Notes: generated from the sequence alone by a model not told the origin. A stretch of 45,959 bases of DNA from Oscillospiraceae bacterium (GCA_015063685.1 SVTR01000029.1:1-45959); one strand, 5' to 3'; shown: positions 13,348-22,271, counted from the stretch's first letter. A program made the numbers and translations.

Positions 13348-14547
13348 TTATTTTGAAATCTTTTTCGTAGTGCGTCGATAGAGTAACAGCCCGAGGCCCA
13401 GCAGCAGGGGAAAGACGATGGCGAAGAGCAGGGCGGGCTTCATGTCACCGCTGAATTGCTCGGAAAGCAAGCCCACCACGGCGGGGCCGGACATACATCC
13501 CAGATCTCCTGCCAAAGCAAGGAAAGCAAAAAGCGCGGTGCCGCCGCCGCGACAAGCCACGGATGCCAGAGAGAAGGTGCCCGGCCACATCATGCCCACG
13601 GACAGACCGCAAAGTCCGCATCCCACGAGGGAAAGAACCGGCCACGGAGACAGGGCAGCCAGAAGATAGCTGATCATGCAAAGGACACAGGAGCCCACCA
13701 TCAGCTTGCCCTGATCGTACTTCAGGGTCAGACGGGAGGATACCAGGCGGGAAAGGCCCATGAGGATGGCGAACATACAGGGACCTGCCAGGTCACCTAC
13801 GGTCTTGGAAACTCCCAATCCTGCCTCGGCAAAGGCAGATGCCCATTGACTCATGGCCTGCTCTGAAGCGCCGGCGCAGAGCATGAGGATTACGAAGAGC
13901 CAGAAAAGGGGCATGCAGAATAGCTTACGGGTCGGGATTTGCTCCCCATCGGCAGCTTCGTTGAGCTGACGGATGGGAACAAGCATAAAATAAACCGCGT
14001 TGAAAAGGGGAACCAATGCCCAAAGCCCTGCGAGGATGCGCCAATTGTCAATGCCCACCAGAGCAAAGAAGGCGGTGGAGGCAAGAATGACGAACACATG
14101 TCCCCAACAGTAAAAGGAGTGGAGCAGCTCCATGGCGGATTCCTTGTTTTCGGTGGGACAAGCCTCTACGATAGGGCTGATGAGCACCTCGGTAATGCCG
14201 CCGCCAACGGCGTAAATGATGATGGAGAGCAGGATGCCCACATAGGGATCCGGAAGAACAAAGGGGAAAATACCCAACCCAGCCAAGCCGATGGCTGCCA
14301 GAATATGGGCGGTGACGATACAGGGCCGGTAGCCGATTCTGTCCACCACCTTGGCACAGATGAGATCCACCGTAAGCTGGACGGCGAAATTGATGGATAT
14401 GAGCAGGGTCAGCTTGGAGAGCGGGATCTCCCAAGTGGACTGAAAGGTCAGAAGCAGCAGGGGGAGAAAGTTATTGATGATGGCCTGAGTGATGTAGCCC
14501 ACATAGGCAGCCAGGACGGTGTGCTTGTATGATTGACGGATACGCAT
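13348..14547 (-). CDS. Major facilitator superfamily transporter
   Basis: A 399-residue polytopic protein with about 12 hydrophobic helices. It has a conserved AKVVDRIGYRP loop between helices 2 and 3 (the MFS D-R-x-G motif). A second-half counterpart (SRLVSSRLTLKYDQGKLM) and Gly-rich helices typical of sugar/drug-proton MFS carriers are also visible. Substrate unknown; the fold resembles FucP/NNP-like or YcaD-like carriers without decisive motifs. The start has GAAAGGAT. It is the promoter-proximal gene of a two-gene unit with the ArsB/CitMHS permease. Confidence 0.85.
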   Translation of the reverse strand: MRIRQSYKHTVLAAYVGYITQAIINNFLPLLLLTFQSTWEIPLSKLTLLISINFAVQLTVDLICAKVVDRIGYRPCIVTAHILAAIGLAGLGIFPFVLPDPYVGILLSIIIYAVGGGITEVLISPIVEACPTENKESAMELLHSFYCWGHVFVILASTAFFALVGIDNWRILAGLWALVPLFNAVYFMLVPIRQLNEAADGEQIPTRKLFCMPLFWLFVILMLCAGASEQAMSQWASAFAEAGLGVSKTVGDLAGPCMFAILMGLSRLVSSRLTLKYDQGKLMVGSCVLCMISYLLAALSPWPVLSLVGCGLCGLSVGMMWPGTFSLASVACRGGGTALFAFLALAGDLGCMSGPAVVGLLSEQFSGDMKPALLFAIVFPLLLGLGLLLYRRTTKKISK

Positions 14548-14619
14548 GAGATCTATCCTTTCGGGTAATCATGGCTGAAATGGATATGGGCAAAGCCTGA
14601 CGTTGCCCAAAACGGGTTC

Positions 14620-14648
14620 ATTGTAGCACAGACCATTGGAAAAGTCAA
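14620..14648 (-). promoter_or_regulatory. Promoter of the two-transporter operon
   Basis: Minus-strand TTGACT (14643-14648), 17-base spacer, TACAAT (14620-14625). The 5' leader is about 70 bases. Confidence 0.85.
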
Positions 14649-14728
14649 GTAAAATAACACCAAATTTCCGTAGAAACGACATACTTTTTTACAATATTTG
14701 GAGAAAATGTAAAATGGGGAAGTTTTGG

Positions 14729-14757
14729 TTGACAAAATTTTTCTTTTGTGGTACAAT
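14729..14757 (+). promoter_or_regulatory. Promoter of the CvpA-like gene
   Basis: TTGACA (14729-14734), 17-base spacer, TACAAT (14752-14757), about 30 bases before the start codon; divergent from the transporter promoter. Confidence 0.88.
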
Positions 14758-14788
14758 ATACATGCTATTTCTTTTAGGAGGATTCATC

Positions 14789-16507
14789 ATGGATGCAATC
14801 AGTGGAGTTATTACCACAGTCATTTTAATTTACGTTCTCTTGTCGGCACTTTTGACCGCGCTGCCCACGAGGAAACGCCATTGGATGATGGCCCTTGTCC
14901 GCACGGGTATTATCATTCTTTCTGCGGTCATTGCCGTTCCCCTGTCCAAGACGGTTGGCGGCGTGCTGGGCGCAACGCTTCTGGATCTTTTGGAATCTTC
15001 GTTGCCCTCTGATATCATCGCGTTTATGGAAGAGGTTTCTTTGATCGGTGACAGCTTTGAGCTGATGATCGCGTTGCTTGCAGCGCCCCTGATCTTCATC
15101 GTACTGTTCCTGGTCATCAGACTTTTCTTCTCCGTCGTTGCTTGGATTGTGGAAAGAGTGGTTCCCGGTCTGCGCGACAGAAGCACCCGCAACACCTTGA
15201 TCGCTATGCCCATCGGTGCCGTTAACGGTATCCTGGTGGCGTTGATCACCCTGATTCCTTTGTGCGGATATCTGACCCTGGCTACCGATACCGTCGAGGC
15301 GCTGAACAGCATTGCCGCCGCCGATGAGGTCGCCGAGGAGCGTGAAGAAAAGTACGAGGAATACGACAAGTATATGTCTGCCCCCGGCTTTGAGCAGCTG
15401 GCTTTCGGTGACATTGAGTCCGAAACCAAATACGGTAATGACTACGATAAGAACGACGACAAGAACGACGACAAGGATCGTGACGATGACAGCGACGAGG
15501 AAATGGATGAGCTGATCGAAGCCTTTGAGGATATCGCGGCCAATCCCGCCATCAACACCGTCAACGTTGTCGGTGCTCCCTTGTTCGATTGGATGACCAC
15601 CGGTACGCTGAAGAGCGGCGATGTAAAGATCACCTTCAGCTTCAACGACGAGCTTCCCCACATCGGTAGCGCCATCGGTGAAATGATGGATGCCGCAGAG
15701 CGTCTGGAGGACGGTGAAGTGTCCGAGAAGGACAAGAAGGTGCTGACCGGTGCGCTGGAGCATCTTCTGGAGTCTGACTGGATCGCGATGGTGGTAGCCG
15801 ATTCCTTGGGTTATATGTCTGATTGCTGGTTGGCCGGCGAGTCCTTCCTGAGCGTGAATCCTCCCCGCCTGAACGATATGCTTCAGCCTGTGATGAACAC
15901 CGCCCTGGAGGTGCTGTCTACCGAGAGCCCCGAAACGCTCCGCGAGGATGTGATCACTGTAACGGACATCCTGACCGATCTGATGATAGCGGGCTTCCTG
16001 GAGGGCAACGTGGATTACGAGAAAATGCTTGCCGCACTGGGCAACGACGGTCTTTTGAATGACCTGCTCAAAACTCTGGAGGAAAACGAGCACATGGCTC
16101 CCTTGGCTGACGAGCTGAGAACCCTCAGCGTTCGCGTGGTTTCCTCTGTGTTGGGTGATACCCTTAAGAACACCGACGAATATGATGGCCTGATCGATGA
16201 TATGGCCAATGAGTTGAACGATGTTCTGGATCTGTCGCCCAAAAAGCGTAAGGAAGTGATTGCTGTCTCCGTGAAGGATGCCTTCGCAAACTACGACGTG
16301 GATCTTCCCGAGGATGTAGCTATCGAAATGTCCGAGAAGGCCATTGAGGAACTTGGTAAGGACGGCGTAATCGAGTCTGACGAGCTGAAGGATTACCTCG
16401 TCAATAACATCGACGACGGCCTTGGCTACGTGGAGGATGAAACCATCAACGAGGGAATAGATGATTTCTTTGGCGAGGGTGGCCTTGACGAGGATATCTT
16501 CGATTGA
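14789..16507 (+). CDS. CvpA-like membrane protein with long acidic extracytoplasmic region
   Basis: A 572-residue protein. Residues 1-165 contain four hydrophobic helices (about 5-25, 33-55, 92-120, 136-165) and an arrangement resembling CvpA: a helix pair, a Gly-rich VGGVLGATL segment, and RNTLIAMPIGAVNGILVALI. Residues 170-572 are soluble, acidic and helical. They include a DKNDDKNDDKDRDDD tract encoded by a short tandem repeat and several repeated-looking helical pairs; no enzymatic motif is visible. The start at 14789 is fixed by TTTAGGAGG. The gene has its own promoter and terminator. Function is unknown; a wall- or division-associated scaffold is possible because the next genes are maf, an MreB-like gene and PBP2. 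Confidence 0.68.
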   Translation: MDAISGVITTVILIYVLLSALLTALPTRKRHWMMALVRTGIIILSAVIAVPLSKTVGGVLGATLLDLLESSLPSDIIAFMEEVSLIGDSFELMIALLAAPLIFIVLFLVIRLFFSVVAWIVERVVPGLRDRSTRNTLIAMPIGAVNGILVALITLIPLCGYLTLATDTVEALNSIAAADEVAEEREEKYEEYDKYMSAPGFEQLAFGDIESETKYGNDYDKNDDKNDDKDRDDDSDEEMDELIEAFEDIAANPAINTVNVVGAPLFDWMTTGTLKSGDVKITFSFNDELPHIGSAIGEMMDAAERLEDGEVSEKDKKVLTGALEHLLESDWIAMVVADSLGYMSDCWLAGESFLSVNPPRLNDMLQPVMNTALEVLSTESPETLREDVITVTDILTDLMIAGFLEGNVDYEKMLAALGNDGLLNDLLKTLEENEHMAPLADELRTLSVRVVSSVLGDTLKNTDEYDGLIDDMANELNDVLDLSPKKRKEVIAVSVKDAFANYDVDLPEDVAIEMSEKAIEELGKDGVIESDELKDYLVNNIDDGLGYVEDETINEGIDDFFGEGGLDEDIFD

Positions 16508-16538
16508 TGATACATAGGAGCGTTGCTCCGTGACCATA

Positions 16539-16573
16539 AGGGTTGGATCATGTTATTTGATCCAACCCTTTTT
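16539..16573 (+). terminator. Intrinsic terminator of the CvpA-like gene
   Basis: The stem AAGGGTTGGATCA (16539 on) pairs with TGATCCAACCCTT, followed by TTTTT. It isolates this gene from maf. Confidence 0.92.
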
Positions 16574-16624
16574 GCGTTGTTGATTTTCACCTCTGAAAAT
16601 TCACAAAATAATGTGCTCAAGCCC

Positions 16625-16653
16625 TTGCCTTTGTCACAATTCTATGTTATAAT
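16625..16653 (+). promoter_or_regulatory. Promoter of the maf-MreB-like-CPBP-PBP2 cluster
   Basis: TTGCCT (16625-16630), 17-base spacer, TATAAT (16648-16653), about 75 bases before maf. Confidence 0.8.
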
Positions 16654-16730
16654 ATATTATTAATTAATACTATGGGATTATATGCCCGTGAGAAGCGGGG
16701 TGTCACTCTGCTTTGAAAGGAACTACAGTT

Positions 16731-17324
16731 ATGTCAGATATACAGTTGATCTTAGCCTCAGCCTCTCCGCGCCGACGGGAGATTTTGTCTTCCCTGGGGC
16801 TATCCTTTGAAATTGTCATTGCCGAGACGGATGAGACCTGCGATCTGTCCGATCCCGGGCAACGGGTGGAGCATATTTCCGGGAAAAAATGCCTGGCGGT
16901 GATGGAGCTCATGGCTGCCGAGGGACGGCTGACAGAGCAGACCTTGATTCTTGCGTCGGATACCCTGGTGACCCTTGACGGTATTTTCCTGGGTAAGCCC
17001 CGGGATCACGAGGATGCTTGCCGAATGATTAGAATGCTCTCCGGACGGGGGCATACGGTGGCCAGCGGCATCGCTCTTTGGTACCGCGGAGCGCTGGTGA
17101 CAGCTCACGAGCTGACCACGGTTCATTTCGCTGCCATGAGCGACGAGGATATTCAGCGTTATGTTGCCACGGATGAGCCCATGGGTAAGGCAGGTGCCTA
17201 CGCCATCCAGGGACAAGCCGCCCGATACGTTACGGGCATTGAAGGGGATTATTTCAACGTGGTAGGCCTGCCTGTGCATCGTCTGTACACCACGGTAAAG
17301 GAAGCTTTTGATATCACACTTTGA
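16731..17324 (+). CDS. maf: Maf-family nucleotide pyrophosphatase
   Basis: Maf proteins hydrolyse non-canonical or modified nucleoside triphosphates (dTTP/UTP type) and are linked to control of septation. The N-terminal LILASASPRRREILSSLGL is the family signature. The catalytic region ETDETCD, the LILASDTLVTLDG segment with the key Asp, and PMGKAGAYAIQGQAARYV are all present. At 197 residues it has normal length. The start at 16731 is preceded by GAAAGGA; an in-frame TTG six codons upstream lacks support. It heads the wall-elongation cluster, as maf does in many Firmicutes. Confidence 0.94.
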   Translation: MSDIQLILASASPRRREILSSLGLSFEIVIAETDETCDLSDPGQRVEHISGKKCLAVMELMAAEGRLTEQTLILASDTLVTLDGIFLGKPRDHEDACRMIRMLSGRGHTVASGIALWYRGALVTAHELTTVHFAAMSDEDIQRYVATDEPMGKAGAYAIQGQAARYVTGIEGDYFNVVGLPVHRLYTTVKEAFDITL

Positions 17325-17375
17325 CGAGGGGACGGGGAGTCCGTCCTCCGAGTCTGAACGTTTGGAGAGACGGAT

Positions 17376-18383
17376 ATGAATTATACCATTGGATTGGATC
17401 TTGGTACTCATTACACCCGCATATGGAAATCCGAGGCGGGAATTATTCTGCGTTGCCCCACGGCGGCGGCCATTGACAGCCGCACCCACGGGGTGGTGGC
17501 GCTGGGAAGTGAAGCCTGCCGCATGATCGGAAAAACACCGGAGCACATTTTGGCGTATCGCCCTGTTTCGGACGGCTTGATCACGGATTTTGAGGTGGCT
17601 TCCCGCATGGTGACGGGCTTTTTTGACGCCAAGCGGCTGTGTACCCTGTTCCGACGCCCCGCGGTAATCGTGGCCGCTCCTTATTATCTGGATCAGGTAC
17701 ATCAGTTGGCGGTAGAAAACGCCGTATTGGAAGCAGGCGCCCGCTCGGTGGCGGTGATTCCCGGGGTATATGCCGCGGCGGTGGGCGAGCGGTTAGACGT
17801 CCGTTCCCCCAGAACGCATTTGGTTTTGTCCATGGGTGGCGGTGTGGCCGAGGCCGCTGTTATCAGCTCCGGCAATGTGATCCACGCCAAGACCCTGCGC
17901 GTGGCGGGCGACCGCCTGAACATGGCTATTATCAGTTATTTAAAAAACAGATATAATTTGCTCATCGGTGAGACGGCGGCTGAGATGCTGAAGATCAAGC
18001 TGGGCACGGCCGATCCTACCATTGATCGAGGACAGATGGTGGTGAGGGGACGCAATGCCCGCTCCAAGCTGGCCGAAAGTCGAGCCGTGGACTCTTTTGA
18101 CGTCTGCGAGGCCATCACCCCCGCGCTGGACGCCGTGGCCCGTATGGTGGAATCGGTGGTGCAGGAAGCACCTCATGAGCTGGAGCGAGAGCTATACAGC
18201 ATGGGCGTGATGCTGACGGGCGGTAGTGCCCTCCTGCCCGGGATAGGGAAGGCCTTGTCCAAAAAAATCGGCATGCGGGTGGTGGTTTCCAAAAATCCGC
18301 TGGATGCCGTGGTTGAAGGCCTGGGGCGGATCGCTTGCCATCCCGAGCTGATGGGAGAGCCCCTGACTTATCGCCGTCGATAA
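17376..18383 (+). CDS. Divergent MreB-like actin homologue
   Basis: A 335-residue protein of MreB length and fold. The phosphate-1 loop is IGLDLGTHYTRIW, the adenosine motif MLTGGSALLPGIG, and LKIKLGTADP matches the MreB KI-x-IG region. However, two ATPase elements are altered. The usual VDIGGG phosphate-2 motif reads VLSMGGG (residues about 150-156), losing the Asp. The usual IEEPMAAAIG reads IPGVYAAAVG (about 128-137), losing the catalytic Glu pair. This suggests a pseudo-ATPase that may still polymerise or bind membranes. It follows maf by 51 bases and precedes the CPBP and PBP2 genes. mreC and mreD, normally next, are missing. Confidence 0.82.
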   Translation: MNYTIGLDLGTHYTRIWKSEAGIILRCPTAAAIDSRTHGVVALGSEACRMIGKTPEHILAYRPVSDGLITDFEVASRMVTGFFDAKRLCTLFRRPAVIVAAPYYLDQVHQLAVENAVLEAGARSVAVIPGVYAAAVGERLDVRSPRTHLVLSMGGGVAEAAVISSGNVIHAKTLRVAGDRLNMAIISYLKNRYNLLIGETAAEMLKIKLGTADPTIDRGQMVVRGRNARSKLAESRAVDSFDVCEAITPALDAVARMVESVVQEAPHELERELYSMGVMLTGGSALLPGIGKALSKKIGMRVVVSKNPLDAVVEGLGRIACHPELMGEPLTYRRR

Positions 18384-18434
18384 AATACGATTGAATTTTC
18401 CCAAGGGCTTTTAACCCTTGAAAGGAGTGTCTTC

Positions 18435-19502
18435 ATGACATACGAGACCCAAGACCGGGAGGCATATCTCTCGAATTTCAAGCAATGCAAGCAGGCCTAT
18501 TCAGGGCTGGGGATTGCCGTGATCGTACTGTTTTTCGTCTATATGGTGGGCTCCTACGCCCTGATGTACGCCACGGATTATCTGCTGCCCGATTTGTACG
18601 GACAATGGTGGTTCCAATGGGTGCTCAACCTAGTGCCTCTCTATTGCTTGGCGTTGCCTGCCTTTTACCTGTGTCTGCGCCGTGTGGATAAGGGCCGCCA
18701 CGACCCAACCTACGTTTCCTATGGCTTGATTTATGAAAAGCCCCGCTTCCACTTGGGGCATTTCTGCCTTTTCGCCGTCGTTGCCTTTGGCCTCATGTAT
18801 ATGGGTAGCCTGGTGGGCAACGGACTGATGAGCTGGATGTCTCAAAAACTGAATTATGATTATCAGAACGGGCTTAACGACCTGGCCGCCACCAGCCCCT
18901 GGTGGATGCTTTTGCTGGGATCGGTGATCATCGCGCCCATTGGCGAGGAATTCATCTTCCGTAAGCTGTTCATTGATAGGGCGCGCCGCTACGGAGACGG
19001 CATGGCTATCCTTTTGTCCGCATTGCTGTTTGCCCTGTTCCACGGAAACTTCTTCCAGTTCTTCTACGCCTTTTTGGTGGGGGGGCTGATGGCGTATCTG
19101 TACACCCTAACCGGCAAGCTCTACTGGTCTGCGGGACTCCATATGTTCATGAATTTTATGGGCATGATGGTGATTCCCAAGCTGACCTCCCTTCTGGGCA
19201 TGGAGGAGCTGAACGCTATTGATCCCAATGATATTGAGGCCATGGAGGCCTATATGATGAGCCACATGGGCGCATATATTGGGCTGGCTCTGTTCTCCCT
19301 TTTGATCTACGGCGCCATGATCGCCTCGGTGGTGATCATCATTTACCATATTAGAAAAAAGAAGATCTATCTTGGGGCGGGTGAGACGCCCTTGCGCCCA
19401 GAGGATCGGGGGCTGGCCGCCTTTGGCAATAAGGGGATTGCTATTTGCATCCTCCTTCTGTGCCTTCTGATGGCCATGAATCTGATTCCCGTACCTCAAT
19501 GA
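18435..19502 (+). CDS. CPBP-family intramembrane metalloprotease-like protein
   Basis: A 355-residue membrane protein with about eight hydrophobic helices. The three CPBP/Rce1 motifs are present: PIGEEFIFRKLFIDR (Glu171-Glu172), LLFALFHGNFFQF (His203), and GLHMFMNFMG near residue 240. These form the glutamate/histidine active site in the membrane. Bacterial family members act in protein processing or as accessory factors; the substrate is unknown. The ribosome site is GAAAGGAG. Its position between an MreB-like gene and PBP2, where mreC/mreD normally lie, suggests a role in envelope growth (inference). Confidence 0.88.
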   Translation: MTYETQDREAYLSNFKQCKQAYSGLGIAVIVLFFVYMVGSYALMYATDYLLPDLYGQWWFQWVLNLVPLYCLALPAFYLCLRRVDKGRHDPTYVSYGLIYEKPRFHLGHFCLFAVVAFGLMYMGSLVGNGLMSWMSQKLNYDYQNGLNDLAATSPWWMLLLGSVIIAPIGEEFIFRKLFIDRARRYGDGMAILLSALLFALFHGNFFQFFYAFLVGGLMAYLYTLTGKLYWSAGLHMFMNFMGMMVIPKLTSLLGMEELNAIDPNDIEAMEAYMMSHMGAYIGLALFSLLIYGAMIASVVIIIYHIRKKKIYLGAGETPLRPEDRGLAAFGNKGIAICILLLCLLMAMNLIPVPQ

Positions 19503-19543
19503 TCCGACGTCTGTTAAGGACGTTCAAGGAGGAATGACAACCG

Positions 19544-21682
19544 ATGCCAAAAAACGCATCCTTTCGCCGTGTGTCCCGCGTGACGGCACTGGGCATTTTG
19601 TTCCTCGTGTGCTGTCTTGTCTATCTGATCGTGTTTGCCGTTATGGAGCTGAATAGCGAAAACATCGGCGGCCACGCCAGGGACGGTACCACGGAGAGAA
19701 CCGTCATCGTGCAGGCCATGCGCGGTCAGATCTATGACCGAAACGGTACCCCTTTGGTGACCAATGAATATACCTATAGTCTGACGGTGGATTATAGCGT
19801 CCTGCCGACGAATCCCGCAAGTCGCAACGCCACCTTGCTGAAGGCCCTGGAGGTGCTGTATACCTGCGGGGAGGGAAACCGCTTCGTTGACGTTCGGTAC
19901 CCCTTTTTGGGGGTGTATCCCGAGTTGACCTACACCTCAGTGGCTGAGCTGCCCGATTCCGCAGATTACGAGACCTTGATTTCCCAGTTTGAATCCTCCG
20001 GGCTTCGCAACGCGGCCATCCGTGGCCTCAAGGCAGGAGGCATGTCCACCAAGGCAGCCACCGCCGCCTTTGACGCGGATCCGTTGGCCTATATTGATTC
20101 TGCCAAGCTCCTGAATTATTTCGTGGAGGAATACGAGCTGTTGGCGGTGGATGAGGTGACAGGGGAGCGCCTGTATACCGACGATGAGGTCAACCGTTTG
20201 CTCCATATCTATTGGGGCATGGAGGCCTCGGGCTTCTCCCGCGCCAATGATTACGTCATGGCTGTGGGGATCAGCATGAACACCGTGACCTGCGAAAGAG
20301 AGCTTTCCTTGCCCGGTGTTGGCTTTTCAACAACCTATCAACGGGTGTACCGTTACCCCGGATACGCCTCTCACATTCTGGGGCAAACAGGCCCTATCTA
20401 TGCCGAGGAATGGCCGGAATACAAGGAGCTCGGCTACAACATGAATGCCATTGTGGGCAAGTCGGGCTGTGAGGCCGCCTTTGAGTCCTATCTCCACGGG
20501 CAGGACGGTGTTAAGGTAATCGTGGAGGACGCCGAGGGGCGGGTGGTCAATGAATATATGAAGACCGAGCCCGTGGCGGGAAAGGACGTGTATCTGACCA
20601 TTGATATTGACCTCCAGATCGCCGCGGAGGACGGTCTTCGGGAAAACGTCGCTTACGTTCAGCATAACCTGGGTAAGGAGGAATGCAAGTCGGGCGCCAT
20701 CAGCGTCATGGATCCCAACACGGGCGAGGTGCTGGCCCTGGCCTCCTATCCCACCTATAATCTCGCTACCTTCAGCGAGGATTATGACAGTCTGCAGGCA
20801 GACGAGGCTTTGCCGCTCTACAATCGAGCGCTGTTGGGTCTGTACGCGCCCGGCTCCACCTTCAAGCCTGCCGTGACCGCCGCCGCCCTCATGGAGGGCG
20901 TGGTTTCTGTTGACACGCAGATCGAGTGCACGGGCGTGTATACCTACTATCAAAGCTACCAGCCCAAATGCTGGATTTATAACAGCAACAGCAGCGAGCG
21001 CCAGCACGGCTGGTTGACCGCCGACGATGCGCTTCGCGTGTCCTGCAACTGCTATTATTATGAAGCCGGTCGGCTTTTGGGTATTGACCGCATGAATCAT
21101 TACTGCACCCTGTTTGGCTTGGGACAGCCCACGGGTATTGAGCTGGGAGAGGCCACCGGTAGTTTGGCCGGCCCTGCCTGGCGCCAGTCCAACAAGCAAA
21201 AGGACTGGATGGCTACCGACACCATTGCCGCCGCCATCGGACAGTCGGATAACGCGTTTACCCCCTTACAGCTAAGCGCTTATTTGTCCACCTTGGTCAA
21301 CGGCGGTACGCGATATGCCGCCCATCTGCTGATGAAGGCGGTGGATATCTCTGAGGACGCCCCGATTTATACCTCCGCTCCGGAGGTGCTGGATGCGTTT
21401 GTCTTGGGTGAGTCCTATCGTCAGGAGATCCTTGACGGCATGGAGCAGGTGATCACCTCCTCTGCCAGCATTTCCAACTGGATGTCCCGGGTGCCTGTGA
21501 CCGTTGCCGGTAAAACAGGTACCGCTCAGCTGGGCGGCAACCAGAACGACAACGGCTTGTTCGTTTGTTGCGCCCCTTCTCGCAGTCCTGAGATTGTGGT
21601 GACCTCCGTCGTTGAAAAGTCCGGCGGCGGCTCTTATGCGGCTTTGGCCGCCGCGAGGGTGCTGGAGGCGTATTACCATTAA
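19544..21682 (+). CDS. mrdA: Penicillin-binding protein 2, class B transpeptidase
   Basis: A 712-residue monofunctional DD-transpeptidase that cross-links peptidoglycan during elongation. Residues 15-35 are the single membrane anchor. The dimerisation/pedestal domain starts with MRGQIYDRNGTPLV. The transpeptidase motifs are STFK (Ser438), SCN (500-502) and KTGT (657-660), with GQSDNAFTPLQLSAYLS before the last. AAGGAGG lies 10 bases before the ATG. As last gene of the maf cluster it should work with the elongation machinery, here represented only by the MreB-like protein. The stop codon at 21680-21682 is embedded in the first repeat junction. Confidence 0.94.
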   Translation: MPKNASFRRVSRVTALGILFLVCCLVYLIVFAVMELNSENIGGHARDGTTERTVIVQAMRGQIYDRNGTPLVTNEYTYSLTVDYSVLPTNPASRNATLLKALEVLYTCGEGNRFVDVRYPFLGVYPELTYTSVAELPDSADYETLISQFESSGLRNAAIRGLKAGGMSTKAATAAFDADPLAYIDSAKLLNYFVEEYELLAVDEVTGERLYTDDEVNRLLHIYWGMEASGFSRANDYVMAVGISMNTVTCERELSLPGVGFSTTYQRVYRYPGYASHILGQTGPIYAEEWPEYKELGYNMNAIVGKSGCEAAFESYLHGQDGVKVIVEDAEGRVVNEYMKTEPVAGKDVYLTIDIDLQIAAEDGLRENVAYVQHNLGKEECKSGAISVMDPNTGEVLALASYPTYNLATFSEDYDSLQADEALPLYNRALLGLYAPGSTFKPAVTAAALMEGVVSVDTQIECTGVYTYYQSYQPKCWIYNSNSSERQHGWLTADDALRVSCNCYYYEAGRLLGIDRMNHYCTLFGLGQPTGIELGEATGSLAGPAWRQSNKQKDWMATDTIAAAIGQSDNAFTPLQLSAYLSTLVNGGTRYAAHLLMKAVDISEDAPIYTSAPEVLDAFVLGESYRQEILDGMEQVITSSASISNWMSRVPVTVAGKTGTAQLGGNQNDNGLFVCCAPSRSPEIVVTSVVEKSGGGSYAALAAARVLEAYYH

Positions 21683-21872
21683 ATTGTTTGTTTGCCACCT
21701 GCGGTGGGGCTTTGGCTCGGGGGTGTGAATCCTTTGCCTACTGCATCACGCGATGGGGAGTACAACGGTAAATTGTTTGTTTGCCGGCTGTGCCGGCTGC
21801 CATCGCTCGGGGTAATACATCCCGTGCTTACAGCATCACACGATGGATGGTTAGGCGAATAAATTGTTGTTT
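21681..21872 (+). repeat. Tandem palindromic modules after the PBP2 gene
   Basis: Junctions AAATTGTT(T)GTTT begin at 21681, 21770 and 21861, giving module lengths of 89 and 91. The first module has the hairpin CCACCTGCGGTGG followed by GGCTTTGGCTCGGGGG. The second has GCCGGCTGTGCCGGC followed by CATCGCTCGGGG. Both end with a GCATCAC-CGATGG block. The different hairpins keep perfect pairing although their bases differ, which argues that the structure is what is kept. Confidence 0.9.
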
Positions 21873-21890
21873 GGCGGGGTTATTATGATT

Positions 21891-21983
21891 CTGTAGGGGC
21901 GGATTCCATATCCGCCCGAAGCAAAAAAATTGCTCTCTATAAACCTTTAGGGGAACGGGCGGATATAGAATCCGCCCCTACAG
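21891..21983. repeat. GTAGGGGCG-type inverted repeat inside a module
   Basis: 28-base arms (21891-21918 and 21956-21983) with one mismatch surround a 37-base AT-rich loop. The arm reads CTGTAGGGGCGGAT...ATCCGCCCG. It shares its ends with the palindrome at 5501-5565. It lies between two junction motifs (21861 and 22002), stretching that interval to 141 bases, so it seems to have been inserted into or replaced part of a module. Confidence 0.88.
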
Positions 21984-22001
21984 GTTCGTGATAATCCATG
22001 A

Positions 22002-22104
22002 AAATTGTTGTTTAGCGGGCAGTGCCCGCGGCCATCGCTCGGGGATGTTCAACCCATGCAAGCCGCATACCGCGATGGGCAGTTGGTTAGATAAATTGTT
22101 ATTT
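22002..22104 (+). repeat. Palindromic module with GCGGGC hairpin
   Basis: Bounded by AAATTGTTGTTT (22002) and AAATTGTTATTT (22093), period 91. It carries the hairpin GCGGGCAGTGCCCGC and GGCCATCGCTCGGGG, the same hairpin type as module two at 8773-8863, 13 kb away, while the second half has drifted. Confidence 0.88.
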
Positions 22105-22132
22105 ACAAGTGTAAGGGAGCTTTCCCTGCAAC

Positions 22133-22271
22133 TGTCATTCAGAGGGAGGCCCGCGTAAGCGCTCGCCGACCGAAGAATCTTTTCCCGAAGGGAAACCCTT
22201 ATCCAGCAACGGTTTTGGTTGCCCTATGGGCAAAGATCCTTCGTCGGGCATCGGCCCTCCTCTGGATGACA
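22133..22271. repeat. 139-base inverted-repeat core, copy 2
   Basis: Matches copy 1 (8904-9042) base for base as far as I can read, with a constant offset of 13229. It begins TGTCATTCAGAGGG and ends CTCTGGATGACA. As in copy 1, forward modules precede it and a reverse-facing module follows it. Confidence 0.9.
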
